DNA of 64,000 bases from Chitinophagaceae bacterium UBA1931. Lineage in GTDB: Bacteria > Bacteroidota > Bacteroidia > Chitinophagales > Chitinophagaceae. Made by a program: the position numbers and the translations under genes. This document shows, one piece after another, positions 26,079-35,397 of the stretch; position 1 is the stretch's first letter, and each line of letters begins with the position of its first letter. The stretch spans positions 2,948,134-3,012,133 of the forward strand of contig DDFJ01000004.1 in NCBI GenBank assembly GCA_002337125.1, read 5' to 3'. The notes under the pieces were generated by a model that was not told the DNA's origin, did not search any database, and worked only from the letters and a program-made list of their open reading frames with translations.

Positions 26079-26447
26079 TCATTTGCTTAATAGTATCTTT
26101 TCTATAAATCTTACTACTTCCATAGGAGAAAAGGGTTTATAAATGAGGCATTCCACCTGCACATCTTTGAGCCTTTCGTTGAGTGTGCTGTTATGGTAGC
26201 TGGTAAGTACCAACATAGGTTTATTGTAGAATTTGCTTGTTTTAACATGGTAAACAAAATTTAAATAATCAGTGTCTGCATGTTCTATATCCACTATTAT
26301 CACTTTTATATCTTTTCTTTTTTTTAATTCAGTCGTTGCTTCAAAAACATCAGTAAACTCAACCAAGTCAAATCTTTCACTGATGATTTCATTCATCAAG
26401 GCATTTTGTGTTTTATTGATGTTAAGACTCAATATTGCTTTGTTCAT
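26079..26447 (-). CDS. Stand-alone receiver-like protein
   Basis: 122 aa, one CheY-like fold. The acceptor Asp53 (VIIVDIE), Thr82 (LVLTSY) and Lys104 (IYKPF) are present, but the acidic pair normally after the first strand is missing (KAILSLNIN). Mg2+ binding, and therefore phosphorylation, is doubtful. No output domain. The gene lies 34 bp upstream of the phosphoglycosyl transferase gene, whose N-terminal domain is itself receiver-like, so the two may interact (inference). Confidence 0.8.
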   Translation of the reverse strand: MNKAILSLNINKTQNALMNEIISERFDLVEFTDVFEATTELKKRKDIKVIIVDIEHADTDYLNFVYHVKTSKFYNKPMLVLTSYHNSTLNERLKDVQVECLIYKPFSPMEVVRFIEKILLSK

Positions 26448-26764
26448 ATCAAAAAATCATAAACCTTGCTTGATAACAAACAAAGCATTAATCAAAAAAT
26501 CTGTCAAGGATTTGGAATTGCATTGCCGTGTGGCTCGCAAAAGGTAAATTTTTGATTCCGATAGGAAATTGAAAGCTAAATACTAGGAGATTGAAAATAA
26601 CGAGGGCTATTCTTAAAGATATTTGGGTATAAGTAATTAGTGGTTTTACTTATTTTCACGACTAAAGTATAAAAAAATTAGTCATTTCAAAACACAAATC
26701 TATTTTTTTCAAAAAAATACCTGTTAGTGGTATTCTTACAATTGTCAAATTACCCTCTATTGAG
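26448..26764. other. AT-rich intergenic region upstream of receiver-like gene
   Basis: 317 bp without a credible gene. It carries a TACC...GGTA element (about 26709-26740) that recurs beyond the next gene upstream; see the regulatory entry. Confidence 0.5.
26709..26740. promoter_or_regulatory. Recurrent TACC-N7-GGTA element, copy 1
   Basis: AAAAAAATACCTGTTAGTGG and the following TATTC form an imperfect dyad preceded by an A-run. A related sequence in inverted orientation lies at about 27934-27957. Possible operator; unproven. Confidence 0.3.
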
Positions 26765-27850
26765 TTAAAATTCAACGTCAACTATTAAAGGATAGTGATC
26801 AGAATAGGGTAAAGATTCACATTGGAACTGTTTAACTCTTAAGCTATCCTTCAGAAAAATGTAATCAATTCTTAGTGTTGGTGAAATATGGCTGATAGTT
26901 CTTCCTAAGCCACTTCCTTTTTCCAAAAAGGCATCTTGGCAGTCAGAACGAATCCTGAAGTAGGCGAACGAATTGGGTATATCGCCTAAATCAGTACATA
27001 TAACATAAGGGAATGGACTTTTTTCAATTTGTTGTTTAGCTTGGATTGCCTGAAGATTTCTAAGGCTATAGCTGTTTTTAATTTTCGAAAATACGGTTGA
27101 ATTTAAATTTAACTGACCTGATTCTGAATAATCACTTGCACTTAAACCAGGAGATTCAAGATGTGTATTGAAAACTCTGATTATTCTGTTTTTAAAAACA
27201 ATATCAGAGAAAATTAACCCTTCAGAATGAACTCCTTTAAGATTAGTATAAAAAAAGGAGTTTACAATAGGGAATTTCGAAAAAATGCATAGCCCATACT
27301 GAAACTTTCCGTCAAAAAGGGTTGATGATGGGTAAAAATAATAGTATGGATAACCTTTTTGCTTTAATGCCGGAATATTTGATTCAAAGAATGCCGGATC
27401 TGTGCACTCGAAAAACTCCTGAAAACATAGAATATCTGCTCCGGTAGATTCAATATAATCAAGCATGAGTGAACGATAGCTTTGGCCGCCTCTTTTTTCT
27501 TTGTTCCGTTCATCCCACCTGGATACGTTCCAAGATAGAATACGTATTGAATTAATACTTTTTAAAGGATCGAAGTCGTAATGAATCTGAGTTGGAGCAA
27601 TTACACTTATTTGTTTATAGCATATCAAAAAAGTCAGAAGCGGAAGGAATATCCATTTTGATCTTTTTATGAGAAAGCAAAAGAATATTATTACGCTTAT
27701 CAAAATGAGGATTGGAAAAAAAAGCCCGCAGAGTGAAATAATCCAGAACTCCGGTGATTCAATACGATCAACAAAAGCTACTGGGAAACATAATATGAAA
27801 ATAATGAAAGAAAAGAAAATGAGTATTGATTTGAGCTTTGGGTACTTCAT
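26765..27850 (-). CDS. Membrane-anchored endonuclease/exonuclease/phosphatase family protein
   Basis: 361 aa. Three N-terminal membrane segments (~8-26, 33-60, 66-85) precede an EEP domain with RILSWNVSRW, LCFQEFFE (metal-binding Glu), VFNTHLES, CTDLGDIPNSFAY, RIDYIF and the catalytic SDHYPL. This family cleaves phosphodiesters in nucleic acids or phospholipids; in Bacteroidota the membrane-anchored form is common and its substrate is not known. It is a single gene between the polysaccharide operon and the divergent T9SS gene. Confidence 0.88.
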   Translation of the reverse strand: MKYPKLKSILIFFSFIIFILCFPVAFVDRIESPEFWIISLCGLFFPILILISVIIFFCFLIKRSKWIFLPLLTFLICYKQISVIAPTQIHYDFDPLKSINSIRILSWNVSRWDERNKEKRGGQSYRSLMLDYIESTGADILCFQEFFECTDPAFFESNIPALKQKGYPYYYFYPSSTLFDGKFQYGLCIFSKFPIVNSFFYTNLKGVHSEGLIFSDIVFKNRIIRVFNTHLESPGLSASDYSESGQLNLNSTVFSKIKNSYSLRNLQAIQAKQQIEKSPFPYVICTDLGDIPNSFAYFRIRSDCQDAFLEKGSGLGRTISHISPTLRIDYIFLKDSLRVKQFQCESLPYSDHYPLIVDVEF

Positions 27851-28218
27851 TTTTGAGTTATCATCTTTAAAATTATTCTTGGGGGCTTGCCAATTTATAT
27901 TAATTATGTATTTATCTAATACTGGCTAGAAAATATTACCACTTAGTAGTATTTTTTTATTCTGTAGGTAATTTTAATAAAAAAGAATTGATTTATTTAG
28001 AAAATGTCGAGAAAAATATTAGCTTGCACTTGGATTTATAAGAAATACAAGTCCTCTCCATAATTCTACAAAACCCCAAAATCAAGTTCTTCCAAATCCT
28101 TTGAATCTCCCTCCCTATCTGACCAACAGTTACCAATAAATAACTATCCTACTAAAAGCTAATAACAATATTCCACTGGAAACGAAACTATTATTCTTAT
28201 CAAAATCAGCGTTTGATT
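27851..28218. other. Divergent intergenic region
   Basis: 368 bp between the EEP gene (minus) and the giant T9SS gene (plus). It has no gene; it carries the second TACC/GGTA-type element. A clear TAnnTTTG box was not found. Confidence 0.5.
27934..27957. promoter_or_regulatory. Recurrent TACC/GGTA-type element, copy 2
   Basis: ATTACCACTTAGTAGTATTT, followed by a T-run, is an imperfect dyad. On the opposite strand it matches the copy near 26709 at 17 or so of 24 positions. It lies about 85 bp upstream of the EEP gene start. Confidence 0.3.
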
Positions 28219-31200
28219 ATGAGATCCGTAATAATTATTGTAAAAATTTTTCTTTTAGTGTTAACAAGTTCTTTCGCTAATTATACTTTTTCGCAAAGTA
28301 TAATGGATCCGAATGATGCAGTTGTAACTTATAATCCAGCAGCTCCGCCCACTATACCTGCTTGGGGAGCCATTGCAAAATGGGTCAGAACAAAGAGATT
28401 GAACAATTGGAATACAGATTCGTATAAGGCTTATATCTATAATGGATTTGCTTTCAGGCTTAAATTCCCGAAAACCTATAATCCCACGGCAAATGATGGA
28501 AAGAAATACCCAATGATTATTTTCTTTCACGGACTTGGTGAAGCAGGGACTGTTTATGATAATGAATATTCTCTTTTACATGGTGGGGAGCAATTCAAGA
28601 ATAATGTTGATAATGGCAATTTTGACGGGTATGTTTTTGTAATGCAAACTACAAATGGGTATTGGGGAACTCCTGCCTATGATGCTATAAGAGATGTTAT
28701 TAATTATATGGTGGTTAACAACAAGCTTGACCTTTTTCATATAGTGGATAATGGTTTATCTGCAGGCGGTGCAGGAACATGGGAAATGCTAATGGAAAAC
28801 CCTACCTATATATCTGCTGCTCTTCCAATGTCAGCAAGTTCAACTATTTATCAACAAAGTTCAGTAGTTCAGCCTCTAAAATATACACCAATATGGATTT
28901 TTCAGGGAGGCCTCGATCCTTCTCCAACTCAAGAAACAACTGAAGGGGTGAGAGATGCTTTTTTAAATGCTGGAGCAAATTTTAAGTATACTTTATATCC
29001 CGACCTTGCCCATGGTACGTGGAATACTGCTTGGGCTGAACCTGATTTTTACCCATATGTAAATCGTGCGTATAAATCAAACCCATGGCCTTTGTTTGGC
29101 AGAACAGAATTTTGTAATGGTGATGCAATTAATATTACATTAGGTCTTACTGCTGGTTTTGATCAATACGAATGGCGAAAAGATGGAGTGCTGATTTCTG
29201 GTGCTGTTGGGAATACATTAAATATTACTGGAACAGCAACAACAGGTAGCGCTGCTTTGGGAAGTTATACAGCCAGAATAAGAAAAGGATCTTTATGGTC
29301 GGATTGGTCACCAACTCCAGTTGTTGTTAAAATCAAAGCTGCTACTGTTTCTCCTTCAATTTCTTTACAAGCATTAAACAGTAAGGTTATTCCTTCTTTA
29401 AGCGGAAGTACAAATGTGCCACTGCAGGTGCCAACCGGCTATCAATCTTATGATTGGCAAAAAGACGGCAGTAATACAACAATTGGAACCGGTAATGTTT
29501 TTGTTGCTACTTCTCCAGGCAATTATAAAGTAAAAGTGACTGAACAATACGGTTGTTCCTCTTCATTCTCGCCATTGTTCACAGTAATAGATGCTAACGG
29601 ACCCAATAAACCGGATGCCGCAATAAATCTTATAGCTACAGCTTTATCTAAAACTTCAATTCGTTTAGACTGGAGTAATAATCCCTCTCCACAGTTTAAT
29701 GAAACTAATTTTGAAATATACAGAGCAACTTCTTCAGGAGGTCCATATACTTTTATCGGAATAACTGATGCAGATGTTTTGACTTTTAGCAATACCGGAT
29801 TGGAAGCAGGGAAAAAGTACTACTACAAAGTAAGAGCTGTAAATAATACAAGCGCTGCACCAGCTTCAAACGAGGCAAGTACATTTACACAATCAGATAC
29901 AAATGCACCAACTGCACCTGCATCACTTATAATAACAGGATCTTCAAGAAATTCAATTTCTCTTAGTTGGACAGCTTCTTCAGATGATGTGGGTGTTGTA
30001 AAATATGATGTGTATGTAAATGGGCAAAAATCGTATGTTACTCAAGGAACTACTTTTACTGTTTACAATCTTCAGCAAGGGCAAACTTATAATTTCGTTG
30101 TTAAAGCAAGAGATGCTGCTAATAATACTTCTCCTGCAAGTAACCAGGTAACTGGCCAGGCAATACTTACAGGATTAATGTTTAAGCAATATGTTTTTAC
30201 CGGGACATGGAATAACCTTGCAGACTTTACAACTTTAAGCCCTGTGGTGGTTGGAACAATGCCAAACGTGGCAATAACTCCCCGAACTCAGGACGATAAT
30301 TTTGCATTTTTGTGGGAAGGATTTATTAATATACCAGTTACCGGGACTTATTACTTCCGAACAAATTCTGATGATGGTAGCCGCCTTTGGCTGGGAAGTC
30401 TTAACGGAACTGTATCTCCATACAGTTTTAGCGGCACACCTGTTGTGAACAATGATGGACTACATGGTACACAAAACAGTACATCTACTGCAAGAACGTT
30501 AACAGCAGGTACATATCCAATCGCTATTGCTTTTTATGAACAAGGCGGAGGAGAAGCAATGACGGTTTCCTGGAATACACCTCAACAATCATCAGGAGTA
30601 TTTGTACCAATTCCAAACAGTGCCTTCAGTGATGCCGCTACAACTGGCACACTGCCCTCAAACCCGTCAAACTTGACTGCAACAGCAATTTCATACAAAC
30701 AAATAAATTTGAATTGGTCTGATAACAGCAGTAATGAAACCGGGTTTGAGATATGGAGATCAATAAATCAAACAACAGGATTTATTACTGTGGGGTCAGC
30801 AACTGCAAACGCAACCTCATTTGTTGATACATTTGGATTAAATGCTTCAACTAAGTATTATTATCAAATTCGAGCAATAGGACAAACGGGTGAATCGCAG
30901 CTTGCAAGTAATATTATTTCACCTGAAGCTGTATGGCAGGTAAATAATACTTATGCTGATTCTAGTGGAAATGGACGAACCCTCACTCAGAGTAATAACC
31001 CCGTATTTGACGCAACGGATAAAAAAGAAGGCACACATTCACTGAGATTTAATGGTACAAATCAAAGTGTAACTATACCTGTAACTTCGACTTTTCTACA
31101 AAATGCATATGCTCAAAAAACAGTGGCATTTTGGATGAAATCAAACAATAATACTAATAACAGAATAATTGTTGATATTGGAGGTAATGATGATGGTTTG

Positions 31201-34200
31201 TCAATCAGACTTGACGCTAATAGACTTTATGCAGGTGTAGCAAGTAATAATGTACGGGCTAACATATCTGTTGCTTATACAAGTACAGCATGGAATTATA
31301 TTGCGTTGGTATATAATGGTAATACAATTCGTTTATATGTAAACGGGACAGAGGTTGCTTCAAATACGAGCTTGTCATTTACTACACTATCTACCACAAC
31401 CAATGGTTCCAGAATTGGGACTGTTAACGGCACCAATGCATTTAATACAGGCACAGGGTTCTTTAGTGGATGGATAGATAATTTCAGAATATACCCAATT
31501 GCTTTGACTCCTGAAAATGTCGCTAATCTTATGAACAATACGGCATTAGGTCAATCTACTGCTACAACACTTTCATTACCTGCTCTTCCAGCTGCTCCTG
31601 CTAATCTTTTAGCAAATGGTATCTCAAGATCAAGGATTGATATAACATGGCAAGATGTTGCAAATGAAACAGGGTATCAACTGTACCGTTCTAATGGAAA
31701 TAATTTAAATTATCTTTTGTATGCAACCTTACCTGCTAATACCGTAAGTTATGCTGATTCTGGGCTGTTTGCCAATACAATTAATTATTACAAGATAAAG
31801 GCAATTAACGCAGGAGGTGCATCAGCATTCAGCAATGAAGACAGTGCTAAAACCATTAACAGTATTCCTGTATTGTCACCTATAGCGCATCAATATATGC
31901 GTTATGGTACAACATTACAGGTTAATGTAAATGCTACTGATGCAGATCCGGAAGCACTTACAATTAATACCTCTAACCTGCCTTCTTTTGCAACATATAC
32001 TTCAACCGGAAACGGAACAGGGTATATAACATTTAATAATCCGGTAACGCAGGCTGTGTATACAGGAATAACTATTACTGTAAATGACCCACAGGGTGGT
32101 ACTAATTCAATTTCATTCGATCTGACAGTAAACGACAACTATTTGCCCGTTGTAACTGGCGGAGGAAATGTGACTGTGAATGAAAAGCAAACAGCGCAAG
32201 TTAATCTGAGTGCAACTGATCAAAACGTTGCAGATATACTTACTTGGTCGTTTAATGGATTGCCTTCGTTTGCAACACCGGTTATTAACGGTGGTAATGT
32301 GCAAATTAACCTTACCCCAGGTTATGCTGACAATGGTCAATATAATGTTACAGCTATTGTAAGTGATGGAAATAGTGGCAATGCTTCTGTTTCATTCAGT
32401 ATAAACGTTGTTGATGTTAACCCCAATAGTAAAACATACATTAATTTTACAGATGGTTCATTAACCTCACCGGCACCATGGAATAATACAAATAAAGCCA
32501 CACCTTCATTAAATGATAATTTTCCAAATCTCCTTGATGAAAGTGGAGTAAACAGTGGTATTGGAATGTTAATTACAAGCGCATGGCAAAACCTTGGCAA
32601 TGCTACCAATACGTATGGAGTTAATACAGGAAATAATTCAGGAGTTTACCCAGACAATGTAATTCGCTCTTGTTATTTTACTACTGATGTAACTCAAACA
32701 ATAAAAATTTATGGATTAAACCCGGCATACAAATACAATTTTACGTTTTTTGGAAGCAGGGGATCAGTAACAGATGACAGGACAACTATTTATACAATAA
32801 ATGGAAATAGTGTATCCCTGAATGCAGCTGGTAATAGCCAGAATACAGTTTCCATTAATAATCAGCAAGCAGCTTCTGATGGCACATTAACATTGAGTTT
32901 ACAGAAAGGTCCATCATCTTCTTACGGCTATTTGAATGCTATGGTAATAGAAAGCTTGTATGATGACGGAACTGTTCCTGCAAAACCAAGAAACGTTGCG
33001 GCAACCGTACTTACAAATAGTATAAAATTAAACTGGGTTGATGCTGCATATAACGAAAATGCTTACCAGGTTTACAGATCTGTTACACGTAATGGTTCAT
33101 ACTCATTACTTAACCCGGGGGGTAACAATGCAAACCTGACAACCTATACTGATGCATCTGTTCTTGGAAATGCTACATACTATTATTATATAGTTGCTGT
33201 AAATAATGTTGGATCTTCTCAAACAAGCGATACAATAAGTGCAGTGATGCCTAATGCAAGTCCTGTTCTTGCTGCTATTTCTGATGTGAAAATGAAGACT
33301 GACCAGACAGTTGTTGTAAATGTTTCTGCAACCGACAGCCAGGGTGATATTATAACACTTTCCGTTACAGGATTGCCTTCATTTGCAACTTTCGCAAATA
33401 CGGGTAATGGTACTGGCACAATTACAATTACGCCAGGGTCAACAATGGGAACATACAATGGCATAACTGTTACGGCAACTGATAATTATGGTGCAACTAC
33501 TTCCCGACAGTTTAGTATACAGGTTGCAGACAAGAATCTGAGTACTTATTATGTAAACTTTAATCAGGTAATGCCTGTTTCTTCGCCATGGAATAACTTC
33601 AGCAATAGTCCAAATGCAGGAGTATCTGTTACTGCAATAAAAGATAATATTGGATTAACAAGCGGCATTAGTGTAACGTTGGTTGATGGATGGGATGGTT
33701 CAAATGATGTTGGTGCAACAACAGGTAACAATAGCGGTGTATATCCTGACAGTGTTATGAGTACTGCTTATTACACTGCTTCCACAACAGCGAAAAGAAT
33801 ACGTATTAGCGGCTTAACTGCTTTAAATACTAAGTATAACCTCATCTTCTTTGCAAGCAGGGGTTCTGTAAGTGATGCACGAAATACTACATACAGTTAT
33901 GGTGGTCAGTCAGTAACTCTTAATGCAAGTAACAATACATCTAATACGGTGCAATTGCAGGGGCTTACACCTGATGGAACCGGTACAATTGAATTTACGG
34001 CTACCAAAGCCAGCGATGCAGCTTATGGGTATATAAATGCAATGGTTATTCAGGCTTATGTAGAAAGCGGTGTACCGCTTACACCAGGCACATTATCAGT
34101 TGCGCCAAAATCTGCTTCAACAATTCAGTTGAAATGGACTGACAGATCAAGTAATGAAAGTGGGTTTGAAGTATATAGGTCAACTTCATATAGTGGAACA

Positions 34201-35289
34201 TACAACCTTATACAAACAACCGCAGCTAATGCATCAACTTACCTTGATCAGGGCTTGTTAGCAGGAATAGTCTATTATTATAAGGTTAGAGCTAAAACAT
34301 CGGCTAATGTTTACTCTGAGTATACTAATATAGTTGGGGCTTCTACAATTCAATATTCTCTTTCTGTAAACTTTAACCAGGTTGATCCTGCTCCAATACC
34401 ATGGAACAATACTAATGAAGGACCAATTGAAGGCGATAGATATACATTAAATAATAGTTTATGGAATCCTTCAGGTATAAGTATGGTAGTTGTTGGCAAT
34501 GCATTTAACGGGGTCAATCCTTATGGAATGAATACCGGTAATAATAGCGGTATATATCCTGATAATGTTATAAAGAGTACCTGGTGGTTAGATGCTAATA
34601 CTGTAGCAATGTTGCGTATTGACGGACTTAACCTGAACAATGCATATAGCTTTACATTCTTTGCAAGCAGAGATGGAGGAGGTTATACACCAGACAGGAC
34701 AACTGTGTATACAATTAACGGTTCCAGTGTTTCTCTAAACGCTGCGAATAATATTTCTAATACGGTACAAATCTCGAATGTAGTACCAGACGCCGATGGC
34801 TCTGTATTAATTCAGATACAGGCAGGCAGTGCTTCGCCATTTGCATACATTGGAGCTCTTGTTATTGAAGCATTTCAACCTGGCATAACAGGTACTGGAG
34901 TTTCATCTGGTTCAGGAAATACAATGATCACAGGTCGAATGGCATCTGTTCCGACTCCAACTAGTTCAAACATCAGTAATACCAATGCAAACAGAGAAAT
35001 AACCACGGAAGTGAGAAATGATTTAGCTGTCAGTGTGTTCCCGAATCCATTTACTACTGATCCGGTTATTTCAATTTCTTCCAATAAAGCAAAAGAAAAA
35101 GTTGAAATAGTTGTTACAGATATCTCAGGAAGGCAGGTTCTGGTAAGAGAAATCAGGAACATACCTATTGGACTTAGCCAATATAAACTCGGATTAGATA
35201 GTGACAAACTTCTCCCTGGAATTTATATTGTAAGAATATCTGAACAAGGTGGAAACCTGAAAATGGTTAAGTTGGTTAAGACAAAATAA
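28219..35289 (+). CDS. Giant multidomain T9SS-sorted surface protein with esterase domain
   Basis: 2356 aa from the ATG at 28219 (a TTG 6 bp upstream would add two residues). Signal peptide ~1-26. An alpha/beta-hydrolase esterase domain (~60-290) carries FFHGLGEAG, the nucleophile motif GLSAGG (Ser ~181), an Asp in GGLDPS and a His in LAHGTWN. Then follow FN3-like domains, a PA14-like domain (~655-790), a LamG/concanavalin-like domain (~905-1110), two Ig/cadherin-like units (~1215-1400), and three copies of a ~175-residue module (~1408-1582, 1777-1950, 2047-2220) alternating with FN3 and Ig-like units. It ends with a type A sorting domain (VSVFPNPF...GIYIVRI). Probably anchored on the cell surface; the esterase substrate is unknown. 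Confidence 0.9.
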   Translation: MRSVIIIVKIFLLVLTSSFANYTFSQSIMDPNDAVVTYNPAAPPTIPAWGAIAKWVRTKRLNNWNTDSYKAYIYNGFAFRLKFPKTYNPTANDGKKYPMIIFFHGLGEAGTVYDNEYSLLHGGEQFKNNVDNGNFDGYVFVMQTTNGYWGTPAYDAIRDVINYMVVNNKLDLFHIVDNGLSAGGAGTWEMLMENPTYISAALPMSASSTIYQQSSVVQPLKYTPIWIFQGGLDPSPTQETTEGVRDAFLNAGANFKYTLYPDLAHGTWNTAWAEPDFYPYVNRAYKSNPWPLFGRTEFCNGDAINITLGLTAGFDQYEWRKDGVLISGAVGNTLNITGTATTGSAALGSYTARIRKGSLWSDWSPTPVVVKIKAATVSPSISLQALNSKVIPSLSGSTNVPLQVPTGYQSYDWQKDGSNTTIGTGNVFVATSPGNYKVKVTEQYGCSSSFSPLFTVIDANGPNKPDAAINLIATALSKTSIRLDWSNNPSPQFNETNFEIYRATSSGGPYTFIGITDADVLTFSNTGLEAGKKYYYKVRAVNNTSAAPASNEASTFTQSDTNAPTAPASLIITGSSRNSISLSWTASSDDVGVVKYDVYVNGQKSYVTQGTTFTVYNLQQGQTYNFVVKARDAANNTSPASNQVTGQAILTGLMFKQYVFTGTWNNLADFTTLSPVVVGTMPNVAITPRTQDDNFAFLWEGFINIPVTGTYYFRTNSDDGSRLWLGSLNGTVSPYSFSGTPVVNNDGLHGTQNSTSTARTLTAGTYPIAIAFYEQGGGEAMTVSWNTPQQSSGVFVPIPNSAFSDAATTGTLPSNPSNLTATAISYKQINLNWSDNSSNETGFEIWRSINQTTGFITVGSATANATSFVDTFGLNASTKYYYQIRAIGQTGESQLASNIISPEAVWQVNNTYADSSGNGRTLTQSNNPVFDATDKKEGTHSLRFNGTNQSVTIPVTSTFLQNAYAQKTVAFWMKSNNNTNNRIIVDIGGNDDGLSIRLDANRLYAGVASNNVRANISVAYTSTAWNYIALVYNGNTIRLYVNGTEVASNTSLSFTTLSTTTNGSRIGTVNGTNAFNTGTGFFSGWIDNFRIYPIALTPENVANLMNNTALGQSTATTLSLPALPAAPANLLANGISRSRIDITWQDVANETGYQLYRSNGNNLNYLLYATLPANTVSYADSGLFANTINYYKIKAINAGGASAFSNEDSAKTINSIPVLSPIAHQYMRYGTTLQVNVNATDADPEALTINTSNLPSFATYTSTGNGTGYITFNNPVTQAVYTGITITVNDPQGGTNSISFDLTVNDNYLPVVTGGGNVTVNEKQTAQVNLSATDQNVADILTWSFNGLPSFATPVINGGNVQINLTPGYADNGQYNVTAIVSDGNSGNASVSFSINVVDVNPNSKTYINFTDGSLTSPAPWNNTNKATPSLNDNFPNLLDESGVNSGIGMLITSAWQNLGNATNTYGVNTGNNSGVYPDNVIRSCYFTTDVTQTIKIYGLNPAYKYNFTFFGSRGSVTDDRTTIYTINGNSVSLNAAGNSQNTVSINNQQAASDGTLTLSLQKGPSSSYGYLNAMVIESLYDDGTVPAKPRNVAATVLTNSIKLNWVDAAYNENAYQVYRSVTRNGSYSLLNPGGNNANLTTYTDASVLGNATYYYYIVAVNNVGSSQTSDTISAVMPNASPVLAAISDVKMKTDQTVVVNVSATDSQGDIITLSVTGLPSFATFANTGNGTGTITITPGSTMGTYNGITVTATDNYGATTSRQFSIQVADKNLSTYYVNFNQVMPVSSPWNNFSNSPNAGVSVTAIKDNIGLTSGISVTLVDGWDGSNDVGATTGNNSGVYPDSVMSTAYYTASTTAKRIRISGLTALNTKYNLIFFASRGSVSDARNTTYSYGGQSVTLNASNNTSNTVQLQGLTPDGTGTIEFTATKASDAAYGYINAMVIQAYVESGVPLTPGTLSVAPKSASTIQLKWTDRSSNESGFEVYRSTSYSGTYNLIQTTAANASTYLDQGLLAGIVYYYKVRAKTSANVYSEYTNIVGASTIQYSLSVNFNQVDPAPIPWNNTNEGPIEGDRYTLNNSLWNPSGISMVVVGNAFNGVNPYGMNTGNNSGIYPDNVIKSTWWLDANTVAMLRIDGLNLNNAYSFTFFASRDGGGYTPDRTTVYTINGSSVSLNAANNISNTVQISNVVPDADGSVLIQIQAGSASPFAYIGALVIEAFQPGITGTGVSSGSGNTMITGRMASVPTPTSSNISNTNANREITTEVRNDLAVSVFPNPFTTDPVISISSNKAKEKVEIVVTDISGRQVLVREIRNIPIGLSQYKLGLDSDKLLPGIYIVRISEQGGNLKMVKLVKTK
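32436..34884 (+). repeat. Three copies of an unfamiliar module within the giant T9SS protein
   Basis: Units encoded at about 32436-32960, 33548-34070 and 34357-34884. Shared landmarks are [VI]NF...PWNN, TGNNSG[VI]YPD[NS]V, FF[AG]SR and YTINGxSVSLNA-like segments, ending in A[ML]VI[EQ]. Predicted beta-sandwich, possibly ligand or Ca2+ binding (inference). Confidence 0.8.
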
Positions 35290-35317
35290 TTTGACATTGC
35301 TTTCTAAGTATTAAGTT

Positions 35318-35350
35318 TAAAAGGAGGGTGCTTATACATCCTCCTTTTTT
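35318..35350. terminator. Intrinsic terminator after giant T9SS gene
   Basis: Arms AAAGGAGG (~35320-35327) and CCTCCTTT (~35340-35347) followed by a T-run. Confidence 0.8.
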
Positions 35351-35397
35351 ATGGTTATTGTATTTTTGTTTGATTTAGTTGAGTTATATACTTCTTT

